25,052 bases of DNA, taken from assembly GCA_964636675.1 (NCBI GenBank), contig CAZWUO010000029.1:1-25052 (forward strand), read 5' to 3'. The DNA is from JALUUH01 sp964636675 (GTDB taxonomy: Bacteria > Pseudomonadota > Gammaproteobacteria > S012-40). A program made the position numbers and the translations under genes. Below, piece by piece: positions 8,457 to 14,896 of the stretch (position 1 is its first letter; each line of letters begins with the position of its first letter). Below the pieces are notes generated by a model that saw nothing but the letters and a program-made list of their open reading frames with translations, made no database searches and was not told where the DNA came from.

Positions 8457-8879
8457 ATGAAGCGGAAAAAAGAAGAAGTCATTCCGGGCGACAAAACGCA
8501 GACTAAAATTTGGTTAATTTTTGTCGCTCTTTATCTGGCATTTTTATTATGGTTGGAGCCGTTGATTGATTTTTTGCTGATGACTTTTCCGGTGGATAGA
8601 TCACATGATGCCATCGAAATTTTAGGCCAACAGAAGCGCTATGTTGTGACTATTGCATTTGGTATCGCACGCAGCTTGCCGATCTTAATATTCATTTGGT
8701 TAGGGTTGAAAATAACTCAGGAATTGCGGCTACCGCCAAAGGGCTTGCGGTTGCCATTTGCGATTAGGCTTATTGAGGGTGCTAGAGCAAAAACCATTGG
8801 GATCTCAATGGTCGCTATTGGTTTACTCATGTTACTGCGCGAGGTTTCGATGTTGGTGAGTGTCCAGCCTGTCATTTAG
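8457..8879 (+). CDS. Small three-segment membrane protein, unknown
   Basis: The 140-residue product has a charged N-terminus (MKRKKEEVIPGD), then three predicted membrane segments at about 18-42, 62-85 and 113-135. A short loop between segments 2 and 3 reads ELRLPPKGLRLPFAIRLIEGARAK. A Pro-Pro-x-Gly loop followed by a basic IRLIEGARAK-type helix reminds me of small proteobacterial membrane proteins of unknown role, but I cannot assign a family. A very strong Shine-Dalgarno (GGGGGAGGGG) lies just before ATG 8457, 17 bp after arfB, so it likely ends the lptFG-arfB transcript. It converges with soxA. Confidence 0.85.
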   Translation: MKRKKEEVIPGDKTQTKIWLIFVALYLAFLLWLEPLIDFLLMTFPVDRSHDAIEILGQQKRYVVTIAFGIARSLPILIFIWLGLKITQELRLPPKGLRLPFAIRLIEGARAKTIGISMVAIGLLMLLREVSMLVSVQPVI

Positions 8880-8898
8880 GGTGAGTTATCGCATCAAA

Positions 8899-8925
8899 TA
8901 ATTCTCAATTTTGCGTGTAGAATTA
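8899..8925. terminator. Weak inverted repeat between convergent genes
   Basis: TAATTCT (8899-8905) pairs with AGAATTA (8919-8925) around a 13-nt A/T-rich loop. It occupies the 43-bp gap between the small membrane protein gene and soxA and overlaps the soxA stop codon. It may serve as a bidirectional terminator, but the stem is short and A/T-rich. Confidence 0.3.
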
Positions 8926-9768
8926 ATCCCTCACTCCGGGGCCATTCCAGGTCAAACCGTTGCTCATATAGGTTAGAAAATATTCAAGATTTCGGTATTC
9001 TGCACTTTGCGGTTTGAACGGTTTTGCGCGCACGCGTTTGTTACAACTGGCAAATCGTCGATGCAAACTTCCCATTTCTCCCCATTTCGATCGATAGACG
9101 GGGAAATGTGATGGATGTCCCAGGCTAGGGCTTAGTAGCTCAGCACGCATGCGTTTCCCCGCGTTAGCAACATGGCAATGGGCACACGCGAGATGTAATT
9201 GTCCTCTACGTGCATAAAAAAATTTTTTCCCTTTGTTATAAGCTGATTTTGCTGCATTGTTTGGGATTTTAGTGACTATTGTTTTACCCCGAGACTGATA
9301 AGTTAAATACGCTAGAAGGTGAATTAACGGCTGTTTGTTATCATTGAGTTCGGTTTCTCCGTGCAGGGATAAGCACCTATTAATGGCTAACGGGAGCGTG
9401 ATAACTTCGTTGGTTCTAAGGCTGAATTGAGGATAATTTTGCGCGATGCCTTGCGCCGCATTTGGAAAACAGGATTGCAGAGCCGTGCTTTTAGTAAAGG
9501 CGATTTCTCCTTCGTCAATCGATGTTTCATAGGGCGGAAATTCCTCAATCGCTTCCCAATGTTCGCGCAAGGTGGAATTCAAAATATAGATGCCGTTGGC
9601 AAAATCACTGAATGGGATAGCCGGAAATTTTTTTTTGAAATAGTTTTGGTATGCCATACGCTCATCTTCTGGAGCAGCCTGTGCCGGTATAGCCCATAGC
9701 CCTGTAAAGCTCATGATGAGAACAATAAATAGATTGATTAAGCGAGAGTGTTTTTTTTGAAATTTCAT
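8923..9768 (-). CDS. soxA: Sulfur-oxidation cytochrome c subunit SoxA (single CxxCH type)
   Basis: Periplasmic subunit of SoxAX, which joins thiosulfate to the SoxY cysteine. From ATG 9768 the product has 281 residues with a Sec signal (hydrophobic 11-24, cleavage near AQA-AP at 30-32). It has only one haem site, CAHCH (195-199). The active-site Cys is in FASCNKRVRAKPF (Cys242), as in the family. Where dihaem SoxA proteins carry a first haem, this one has lone cysteines in LQSCFPNAA (Cys100) and INRCLS (Cys132); in monohaem SoxA such cysteines form a disulfide. An in-frame TTG at 9789 is an alternative start, with no better Shine-Dalgarno. It is last in the sox run, 26 bp after soxZ. Confidence 0.93.
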   Translation of the reverse strand: MKFQKKHSRLINLFIVLIMSFTGLWAIPAQAAPEDERMAYQNYFKKKFPAIPFSDFANGIYILNSTLREHWEAIEEFPPYETSIDEGEIAFTKSTALQSCFPNAAQGIAQNYPQFSLRTNEVITLPLAINRCLSLHGETELNDNKQPLIHLLAYLTYQSRGKTIVTKIPNNAAKSAYNKGKKFFYARRGQLHLACAHCHVANAGKRMRAELLSPSLGHPSHFPVYRSKWGEMGSLHRRFASCNKRVRAKPFKPQSAEYRNLEYFLTYMSNGLTWNGPGVRD

Positions 9769-9794
9769 TGGCGAAGATAAAGAATGCAAGTTTG

Positions 9795-10109
9795 TTAAGA
9801 AACTACCGCAGTGATTGAGTCGTTGTCATTTTTATTATCGATCCAGCTCAATTCTATAGTATCTCCTATTTCCGCATCTTTAATGCGAAATGAGAGGTAT
9901 GGATGTTTAGATACGGCGACACTCCAGTTGGCGCTGAAAACAAGATTGTTATTGTGTTTGAACATGACTTTTTGTATGAAATGCGCGGGTATCAAATTTC
10001 CGTCCTTATCGGTACGCAAGCCCGTTTCCATGTTATGTTTTAACAATGCTTTGACCGTGCAAAGATTATCCGTGATCTTTGCTTTTAGTTTGATGCTATC
10101 CTTGGCCAT
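9795..10109 (-). CDS. soxZ: Thiosulfate oxidation carrier complex protein SoxZ
   Basis: Beta-sandwich partner of SoxY in the periplasmic SoxYZ carrier. It has no signal peptide of its own, as usual: SoxZ is exported bound to Tat-dependent SoxY. The 104-residue product begins MAKDSIKLKAKI and has the family elements LIKHxMETG-like ALLKHNMETGLR, IPAHFIQKV and SFRIKDAEIGDTIELSWIDN. Start ATG 10109 is preceded by a clear GGAGG about 9 nt upstream. It lies between soxY and soxA with gaps of about 37 and 26 bp, consistent with one operon. Confidence 0.94.
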   Translation of the reverse strand: MAKDSIKLKAKITDNLCTVKALLKHNMETGLRTDKDGNLIPAHFIQKVMFKHNNNLVFSANWSVAVSKHPYLSFRIKDAEIGDTIELSWIDNKNDNDSITAVVS

Positions 10110-10146
10110 TCTAATATCCTCCGGTTAACGACTAAATTGTTCATTG

Positions 10147-10611
10147 TTAGCTATCGCAACCACTATGCACAATGATAACGTTTTGTTTTGCGATATAGGT
10201 TTTGTCATCTGCCTGTATTAGGGCAACGACATTTGAGGTTTTTTCCATTTTTATGCGTGTCGATACATATGCTTCTACATTTCCTGCTATTTGATAAGAT
10301 CCGACTAAAGGTTGTTGGTTTTTTTCAACGAGAATCACTATCTCGTTGACATTTTCAATACTGGATTTTACGGTGATGGGTACGATGGCACCATTTTCAA
10401 CGGTGCTCGGTGCTTGTATGATAATGTCATTGCTTTCTAAGAGCGTCTCAATATTTAATTCGCCTAATGCGGATTCCAAAGAGTTTGCGTTAAAGGCATC
10501 TTCTGGCCATGCGGCGAAGACGGGCTTAGGCTTAAGGAGTGAGGCTCCTAGGGCGAGTGCTGCGCTGGTCACTAAGGTGAATTTTAGAAATGTTCTACGT
10601 TTTAGGCTCAC
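10147..10611 (-). CDS. soxY: Thiosulfate oxidation carrier protein SoxY with altered C-terminal tail
   Basis: SoxY carries the sulfur substrate on a cysteine at its flexible C-terminus while SoxAX, SoxB and others act on it. The 154-residue product (GTG start 10611, AGGGA about 10 nt upstream) has a Tat signal with KRRTFLK at 4-10 and likely cleavage near VFA-AW (33-34). The mature region matches the family (TVENGAIVPITVKSSI, YVSTRIKMEKTSNVVALIQADDKTYIAKQNVIIV). The tail reads SGCDS (150-154) where SoxY proteins typically end GGCGG. The cysteine is kept, but three of the four flanking glycines are replaced. Codons AGT, GAT and AGC each differ from a glycine codon by one G-to-A change. It could still carry sulfur, could be slower, or could be a divergent paralogue. 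Confidence 0.92.
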   Translation of the reverse strand: MSLKRRTFLKFTLVTSAALALGASLLKPKPVFAAWPEDAFNANSLESALGELNIETLLESNDIIIQAPSTVENGAIVPITVKSSIENVNEIVILVEKNQQPLVGSYQIAGNVEAYVSTRIKMEKTSNVVALIQADDKTYIAKQNVIIVHSGCDS

Positions 10612-10647
10612 TGTTGAGTTTCCCTAGGTTTAAAAAGGTCTAATGTT

Positions 10648-11022
10648 TTAGAGTGAATAGATAAATTCTACGACCCTATCCAGTTCCTCATTGCTTAATA
10701 TTTCATGTTTGCCATAGGGTGGCATTATCGAATGTGGATTGTAGCGTGTAGCATCCCATATTTGTGCATGTAATTGTTCCTTGTCGGGGTAGCGGTCACG
10801 CATATTAATTAATGGAGGGCCGATGTTTCCTGGCAAGCTGCCTCCTTCAATGGCATGGCATGCGAGACAATTGCCGGTCTTGCGATTAAATGCAATTTTT
10901 TTGCCCTGTTCGATCATTTTGGCCTGGTTTTCCGTGGCGCTAAAGCTCGTAGTGAACACGCTGCTAACAAGAAAGATCGCGAAGATCTTTATTAACATAG
11001 GATATGTCGCGCGTATTTTCAT
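10648..11022 (-). CDS. soxX: Sulfur-oxidation cytochrome c subunit SoxX
   Basis: Small c-type cytochrome that forms SoxAX with SoxA and accepts electrons from thiosulfate conjugation. From ATG 11022 it has 124 residues: a Sec signal (1-29, cleavage near SFS-AT), haem motif CLACH (52-56), the PGNIGPPL segment, and the distal methionine in HSIMPPYGKH (Met100), all standard for SoxX. An in-frame TTG at 11073 would add 17 residues before the signal peptide and overlap bepA, so I rejected it. Neither start has a good Shine-Dalgarno. It begins 31 bp after the bepA-like stop and ends 36 bp before soxY. Confidence 0.93.
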   Translation of the reverse strand: MKIRATYPMLIKIFAIFLVSSVFTTSFSATENQAKMIEQGKKIAFNRKTGNCLACHAIEGGSLPGNIGPPLINMRDRYPDKEQLHAQIWDATRYNPHSIMPPYGKHEILSNEELDRVVEFIYSL

Positions 11023-11053
11023 ACTACGATTTTGTTGGTGGTCAAATGTGGAC

Positions 11054-12493
11054 TTAAAATTGTTGTTCTGCAAGCGCTATTTTTCTCAACTCGTTAATTC
11101 TCATTTGGATTTGCCCCACCATTTTGGGGGTCACATCGGGCTGGCGGAGTGCCAAACCTAGTTGGTCAATGGCGGTACTGGTTTGGGCATACAAGAAATA
11201 ATATTCTGCTAACATTTGTAGTGCTGCACCGGGTTGATTGGTCTCTCCAGCCGCTTTGGAAAGCAGTTCATAGACAATAGGCGATGGTCGATCCTTTAAT
11301 AATGGCTTTAAATAACTTTTTGCTTGCTGGGGTTTATTCATCTGTAATAACGCAGCCGCATAGCTTAGCAATAAGTTTTTATTGTTAGGGTGGAGCTTGA
11401 GTCCGGATTCATAGATGTCTTGGGTTTTCGCATTATTTCCGAGACTAAACTCAATTTCGGCTTGTAGCACGATATAAGGGATTCGTTTTTTATCGATTTT
11501 AAGTAATTTATTCAGTGTTGCCTTGGCTTTTTGGTGATGGTTTGTGATGAGTAGTACGTTTGCATAGCCGTATAAGCTTGAAATTCGTTTTCTTCTAATT
11601 TGCTGGGTGTCTAACAGAGCCTCGTAGTAGTTAATGAGTTCGTTGGGCGATTGGCTCATCGCTACCCGAAGTTTTTCTTTAATCAAAATATAATCATCAC
11701 TGTATTTGCTGGGCTTGAGAGGGTATTGTGCCGAACGTGCTCTGGACTCAGAAATTCGTGTTAGGGTTACGGGGTGGGTTCGCAAAAACTCGGGTACTTG
11801 GACATCAAATAGCCTTTCGTTTTGTTGTAAACGTTCAAAAAATGCAGGCATAGCATCCGCATCGAACTGCGCATTGGTTAGTATCTGTATGCCAATATGG
11901 TCGGCTTCCATTTCGTGCTCTCGACTGAAATTTAATTGTGATTGCACATTGGCTGCAATCGTCGCTGCAAGTGCTGCTTCAGCAATGTTTACATTTTGTC
12001 CACCAAGAATAATGGCTGCAACAATCGCAGCAGCCGTAGGCAGACTAATTTTTTCAGCGGCGCTAAATGCGCGATCAAGGTGGCGTTGGGTAATATGCGC
12101 AATTTCATGTGCCAGAACGGCGGCAATTTCACTCTCCGTTTCCGTCGCAAGAATGAGTCCCGCATTGATTCCGATATACCCCGCAGGGCCAGCAAATGCA
12201 TTAATGGAAGGTTGATTGACGATGAAAAAATGGAAGGACTTTTCTTTGTATGAACTGGTTGCGACGAGTCTATAGCCTAAGTGCCAAATGTATTCGCTAA
12301 CTTCTGGGTCTTCGGATATGGGTAGCTGCAGTCTTACGCTGCGCATAAACGCATCGCCTAGCACTTTTTCATCTTCAGCCGAGAGTCTTTTACTGGAGTC
12401 CGGTCCCATCGAGGGCAGTGTGATGTCTTTGGCCAGTATAAATTCAGTATAAAGCGTGCAAAAAATAAAAAGTGCAGTAAAAAAACGTTTCAA
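11054..12493 (-). CDS. bepA: BepA-like periplasmic M48 metalloprotease with TPR repeats
   Basis: In E. coli, BepA (YfgC) is a periplasmic chaperone-protease that helps assemble or degrade outer-membrane proteins, notably LptD. The 479-residue product has a signal peptide (1-21), then an M48 domain with zinc motif HEIAH (129-133) and the third ligand in REHEMEADHIG (Glu196). A hydrophobic segment at 151-185 lies between them. From about 265 onward it consists of TPR-like helical repeats (GYANVLLITNHHQKAKATLNKLL and similar), as in BepA. I chose TTG 12493 because AAAGGA lies 6 nt upstream and a signal peptide follows directly. It is first in the run leading into soxX. A link between Sox maturation and BepA is not established; co-location may be incidental. 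Confidence 0.92.
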   Translation of the reverse strand: MKRFFTALFIFCTLYTEFILAKDITLPSMGPDSSKRLSAEDEKVLGDAFMRSVRLQLPISEDPEVSEYIWHLGYRLVATSSYKEKSFHFFIVNQPSINAFAGPAGYIGINAGLILATETESEIAAVLAHEIAHITQRHLDRAFSAAEKISLPTAAAIVAAIILGGQNVNIAEAALAATIAANVQSQLNFSREHEMEADHIGIQILTNAQFDADAMPAFFERLQQNERLFDVQVPEFLRTHPVTLTRISESRARSAQYPLKPSKYSDDYILIKEKLRVAMSQSPNELINYYEALLDTQQIRRKRISSLYGYANVLLITNHHQKAKATLNKLLKIDKKRIPYIVLQAEIEFSLGNNAKTQDIYESGLKLHPNNKNLLLSYAAALLQMNKPQQAKSYLKPLLKDRPSPIVYELLSKAAGETNQPGAALQMLAEYYFLYAQTSTAIDQLGLALRQPDVTPKMVGQIQMRINELRKIALAEQQF

Positions 12494-12886
12494 GTCCTGT
12501 CCTTTACTTTGTCCAAGAGGCTATCTGTGGAGGGAGTTTGTAGCGAGTTTCGGTTCTATGTAGCATTTGTTTTTACCTCTTCTGAGGGTAGGATATCCAA
12601 AGCAATAATAGCGTATCGGATGTGCTTAATATTGGTTCAGTCGGGTTTTTTCGTTTAAAGTTTGATTTTAAAGTAAAACTTAACTCAAGTCCTCTACCTG
12701 TAGGGTGCATTATTCCTTAATGATGATACGGGTGAAATGACATAGTAAAGACTTTGAATCTAGGGTTTTGTTCCAATTGGGTACTCGGATGACGTATGAT
12801 AATAGTGTGAAATACAAGCAAAAACAGTCGGCTGTACGTTCTTGTTTCTGTAGAAGATTAACTCATAAAATTGTTACAATAAAATT
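12494..12886. other. Divergent intergenic region, bepA / tusA
   Basis: About 390 bp, A/T-rich, separating the minus-strand bepA-sox run from the plus-strand tusA-panC run; it should hold both promoters. I see no ORF worth reporting. An A/T-rich near-repeat (AAAGTTTGATTTTAAAGT, about 12657-12674) and TACAAT (12875-12880), a possible -10 for tusA without a matching -35, are the only features I can point to. Confidence 0.5.
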
Positions 12887-12907
12887 TTGCAGGGAGAGGA
12901 TTTGTCA

Positions 12908-13144
12908 TTGATAAATTTTGATCAAGAGTTGGATGCAACAGGCTTACTTTGCCCTTTACCGATACTACGTGCCAAAAAAGCGTTGAATACCCTGGAGTCG
13001 GGGCAAATTCTGCATATTATTGCGACGGATCCTGGCTCGCTTAAAGATTTCAGTGCTTTTTCCAAGCAAACGGGTAACGAGTTGTTGGCGTCGCATGAAG
13101 CCAATGGGAAGTATTATTTCTATCTAAAAAAACGTAAGCGCTAA
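12908..13144 (+). CDS. tusA: TusA-family sulfurtransferase
   Basis: TusA proteins carry persulfide sulfur on a conserved cysteine; in sulfur oxidisers they relay sulfur between rhodanese, DsrE-type proteins and the Dsr or sHdr systems. The product has 78 residues with INFDQELDATGLLCPLPILRAKKAL; the CPxP motif is at 15-18, with Cys15 the expected sulfur carrier. The rest (GQILHIIATDPGSLKDFSAFSKQTGNELL) fits the family fold. I chose TTG 12908 because GGAGAGGA ends about 7 nt upstream; the earlier in-frame TTGs at 12887 and 12902 lie before or against that site. The stop TAA overlaps the ATG of the dsrE2 remnant by one base, so the two were once coupled. Confidence 0.9.
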   Translation: MINFDQELDATGLLCPLPILRAKKALNTLESGQILHIIATDPGSLKDFSAFSKQTGNELLASHEANGKYYFYLKKRKR

Positions 13145-13308
13145 TGCTGGATGACAAAAAAAAACTTGCGATAATCGTGACTCAAGGCACATTAGACGGG
13201 GCATATCCGCCGTTTATTCTTGGTTCTACCGCCGCGGCTTTGGGGTACGAAGTGCACATGTATTTTACTTTTTACGCACTAGGTTTGTTAAAAAGAGACC
13301 TGGATTAA
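13144..13308 (+). pseudogene. Truncated DsrE2-like (DsrE/F/H-family) gene
   Basis: A 54-codon frame from ATG 13144 (overlapping the tusA TAA by one base) to TAA 13306-13308. It begins MLDDKKKLAIIVTQGTLDGA and continues AYPPFILGSTAAALGYEVHM, then YFTFYALGLLKRDLD and stop. This is a good match to the N-terminal third of DsrE2 proteins (KLAIIxxKGTLDxAYPPxILAxTAAALG, FFTFYGL, LLKKDL), which normally continue for about 100 more residues, with the LKVxPxGNPAMP stretch next. That continuation is absent: panC starts 6 bp after the stop. The sequence before the cut is well conserved and contains no earlier stop, suggesting a recent 3' deletion or a retained short protein. tusA-dsrE2 pairs are known in sulfur oxidisers, supporting the identification. 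Confidence 0.7.
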
Positions 13309-13314
13309 GTAATA

Positions 13315-14175
13315 ATGGAAATCTGTACTTCAATTCAATTGGTTCGCGAGACGGTAGATCGCTGGCGTCATGCCAAGCAAAGCCTTGCATTTGTACCAAC
13401 GATGGGTAATTTGCATGCAGGGCATCTTAGCTTGGTCAAGAAAGCAAAGGCTATAGCTGCCAAGACAGCGGTGAGTATTTATGTTAATCCATTGCAGTTT
13501 GGGCCTTCTGAGGATTTAGGTGCTTATCCACGCACTTTGCAGATGGATCAAAAAAAGCTAAACGATGCCGGCGTGGATTTGCTGTTTATTCCCATTGACC
13601 AAGAGATGTATCCAGTGGGGAGACCGGATTTAACTTTCGTAGAAGTACCTAGTTTATCAGATATCCTCTGTGGTGCATCCAGACCTGGGCATTTTGCAGG
13701 TGTGATGACGGTCGTAATAAAATTATTCAATATCGTTCAGCCAAATTTTGCGGTTTTTGGTGAAAAAGATTTCCAACAGCTTTTTCTGCTAAAAAAAATG
13801 GTGCGAGACCTTAATATTCCAATAAAAATTGTCACTATGCCGACTTCCCGGGAAGACTCGGGATTAGCTTTGAGTTCGCGCAACCAGTATTTATCGGATG
13901 AGCAGAAAAAAGTGGCGGCTGGATTATATAAAACCCTGTGTTGGATGCGGGAACAGTTTCAGCAAAACGCGTATACATCGCGACAACAGGTCCTAGCGCT
14001 GGAGCAACAAGGTTTGTTGCGCCTAGAGCAGCAAGGGTTTGTGCCGGAATACCTTTCTATTAGGAATAGTGACACATTCGTTCCTGTTTCTTCTTTTAAG
14101 CATCAAAATAGCGTCGTGCTGATCGCAGCCATGTTAGGTCAGACACGCTTAATTGATAACCTTAGCCTGGATTAA
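13315..14175 (+). CDS. panC: Pantothenate synthetase (pantoate--beta-alanine ligase)
   Basis: ATP-dependent last step of pantothenate synthesis, joining pantoate to beta-alanine. The 286-residue product has the HIGH-like motif VPTMGNLHAGHLSLV (27-41), NPLQFGPSEDLGAYPRT for pantoate binding, GVMTVVIKLFNIVQPNFAVFGEKD and the KMSKS-equivalent LALSSRNQYLS. Length is normal (E. coli 283). Start ATG 13315 follows the dsrE2 remnant by 6 bp with no clear Shine-Dalgarno of its own, so translation may depend on coupling from upstream. panC is often next to panB or panD; neither is here, which fits a rearrangement that brought it against dsrE2. Confidence 0.95.
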   Translation: MEICTSIQLVRETVDRWRHAKQSLAFVPTMGNLHAGHLSLVKKAKAIAAKTAVSIYVNPLQFGPSEDLGAYPRTLQMDQKKLNDAGVDLLFIPIDQEMYPVGRPDLTFVEVPSLSDILCGASRPGHFAGVMTVVIKLFNIVQPNFAVFGEKDFQQLFLLKKMVRDLNIPIKIVTMPTSREDSGLALSSRNQYLSDEQKKVAAGLYKTLCWMREQFQQNAYTSRQQVLALEQQGLLRLEQQGFVPEYLSIRNSDTFVPVSSFKHQNSVVLIAAMLGQTRLIDNLSLD

Positions 14176-14248
14176 CGCCTCATTTGTAAAGATTTCCGTT
14201 ATTTTACTTGAAAGATCGAATTTCATACGTTTAACTATAATACTCAGT

Positions 14249-14364
14249 ATCTTGGTAAGGATTGCTGTGCAGGATGACTCCGCTCAACGAGCCAGTTGGT
14301 TCTGTCAGCAAAAATACCGAGTTCCAGTCCCGACATGAGTTAGGCGTGTCGGTATTCCCAAGAT
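14249..14364 (+). promoter_or_regulatory. Nested inverted repeats in the leader of the DUF302-like gene
   Basis: Between panC and the next gene, ATCTTGG (14249-14255) is complementary to CCAAGAT (14358-14364). AATACCGA (14313-14320) is complementary to TCGGTATT (14349-14356). A third pairing, CCGACA (14330-14335) with TGTCGG (14347-14352), competes with the second because both use TCGG. Mutually exclusive stems of this kind can form a regulatory RNA switch or attenuator. No known riboswitch class is recognised. Confidence 0.4.
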
Positions 14365-14417
14365 TCTGTAGGAGATAGTATTTACAGGCTCTAGGTAGAA
14401 TAAAAAGGAAGCCAATA

Positions 14418-14837
14418 ATGCGTAATATACTTTTAATGTTAAGCATCTTGTTCATGTCATTTGCAGTCATTGCAGGACAACAAGAAGTTGCAAGCCAATT
14501 TTCCATTGCTCAAACAGCTGAGCGTTATGTGTCGGCGTTACAGGCCTCAGGGGTTCCGGTTTTTGAGCGGCAGACGAAAAAAAATCGCTTCACGGGTAAG
14601 GAAGAGCTTATCGTATTTGGTAATCCTTATTTCGGCAGTAATATCATCTGTAACAAAGCCTTGAGAAAAGATAGGCCATTGACTGCACGAGTCTGGAGGA
14701 ATGGCGAGGGACAGGTTCTGCTAGAGTATGAGTTGCCGAGCGCATTCATCAATGAGTTTGGCGTTATTGAATGTGGTCATGAAGTGGACAATATGAGTCG
14801 TGTTTTGAATGGTTTTGCTGATTCCGCAGTGAAGTAA
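14418..14837 (+). CDS. Exported DUF302-like protein
   Basis: The 139-residue product has a signal peptide (hydrophobic 4-18, cleavage near IAG-QQ at 20). The mature part resembles DUF302 domains: a helix AERYVSALQASGVPVFE, then EELIVFGNPYFGSNIICNKALRKDRPLTARVWRN with the typical FGNPxxG element at 67-73 and a following VLLEYELPSAF strand. DUF302 function is not established; members occur in many sulfur- and metal-metabolising bacteria. Two cysteines (Cys78 and Cys118) could form a periplasmic disulfide. A good Shine-Dalgarno (AAGGAAG) precedes ATG 14418. It is separated from panC by 242 bp with a structured leader, so it probably has its own control. Confidence 0.75.
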   Translation: MRNILLMLSILFMSFAVIAGQQEVASQFSIAQTAERYVSALQASGVPVFERQTKKNRFTGKEELIVFGNPYFGSNIICNKALRKDRPLTARVWRNGEGQVLLEYELPSAFINEFGVIECGHEVDNMSRVLNGFADSAVK

Positions 14838-14857
14838 TTCCCTAGCACACCACCAAT

Positions 14858-14871
14858 ACCGTCTTGACGGT
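14858..14871. terminator. Small hairpin between convergent genes
   Basis: ACCGTC (14858-14863), TT, GACGGT (14866-14871) form a near-perfect palindrome, extendable by two more pairs including a G-U. It lies in the 59-bp gap between the convergent DUF302-like gene and ppc. No U-tract follows, so a terminator role is tentative. Confidence 0.35.
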
Positions 14872-14896
14872 GTACTATCTTCGATTGCGGGAAGGT

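Noticed and set aside
9811..10128. Plus-strand open frame antisense to soxZ
   Set aside because: soxZ has a strong Shine-Dalgarno and family features; the antisense frame resembles nothing.
11023..11073. TTG 11073 as the soxX start
   Set aside because: It would place 17 hydrophilic residues before the signal peptide and overlap the bepA-like gene. ATG 11022 gives a normal signal peptide.
11706..12253. Plus-strand open frames antisense to the bepA-like gene
   Set aside because: Composition is that of an antisense shadow, rich in Ala, Ser, Cys and Arg, and the minus-strand gene has clear catalytic motifs.
12887..12907. TTG 12887 as the tusA start
   Set aside because: The GGAGAGGA ribosome-binding site lies downstream of it and points to TTG 12908.
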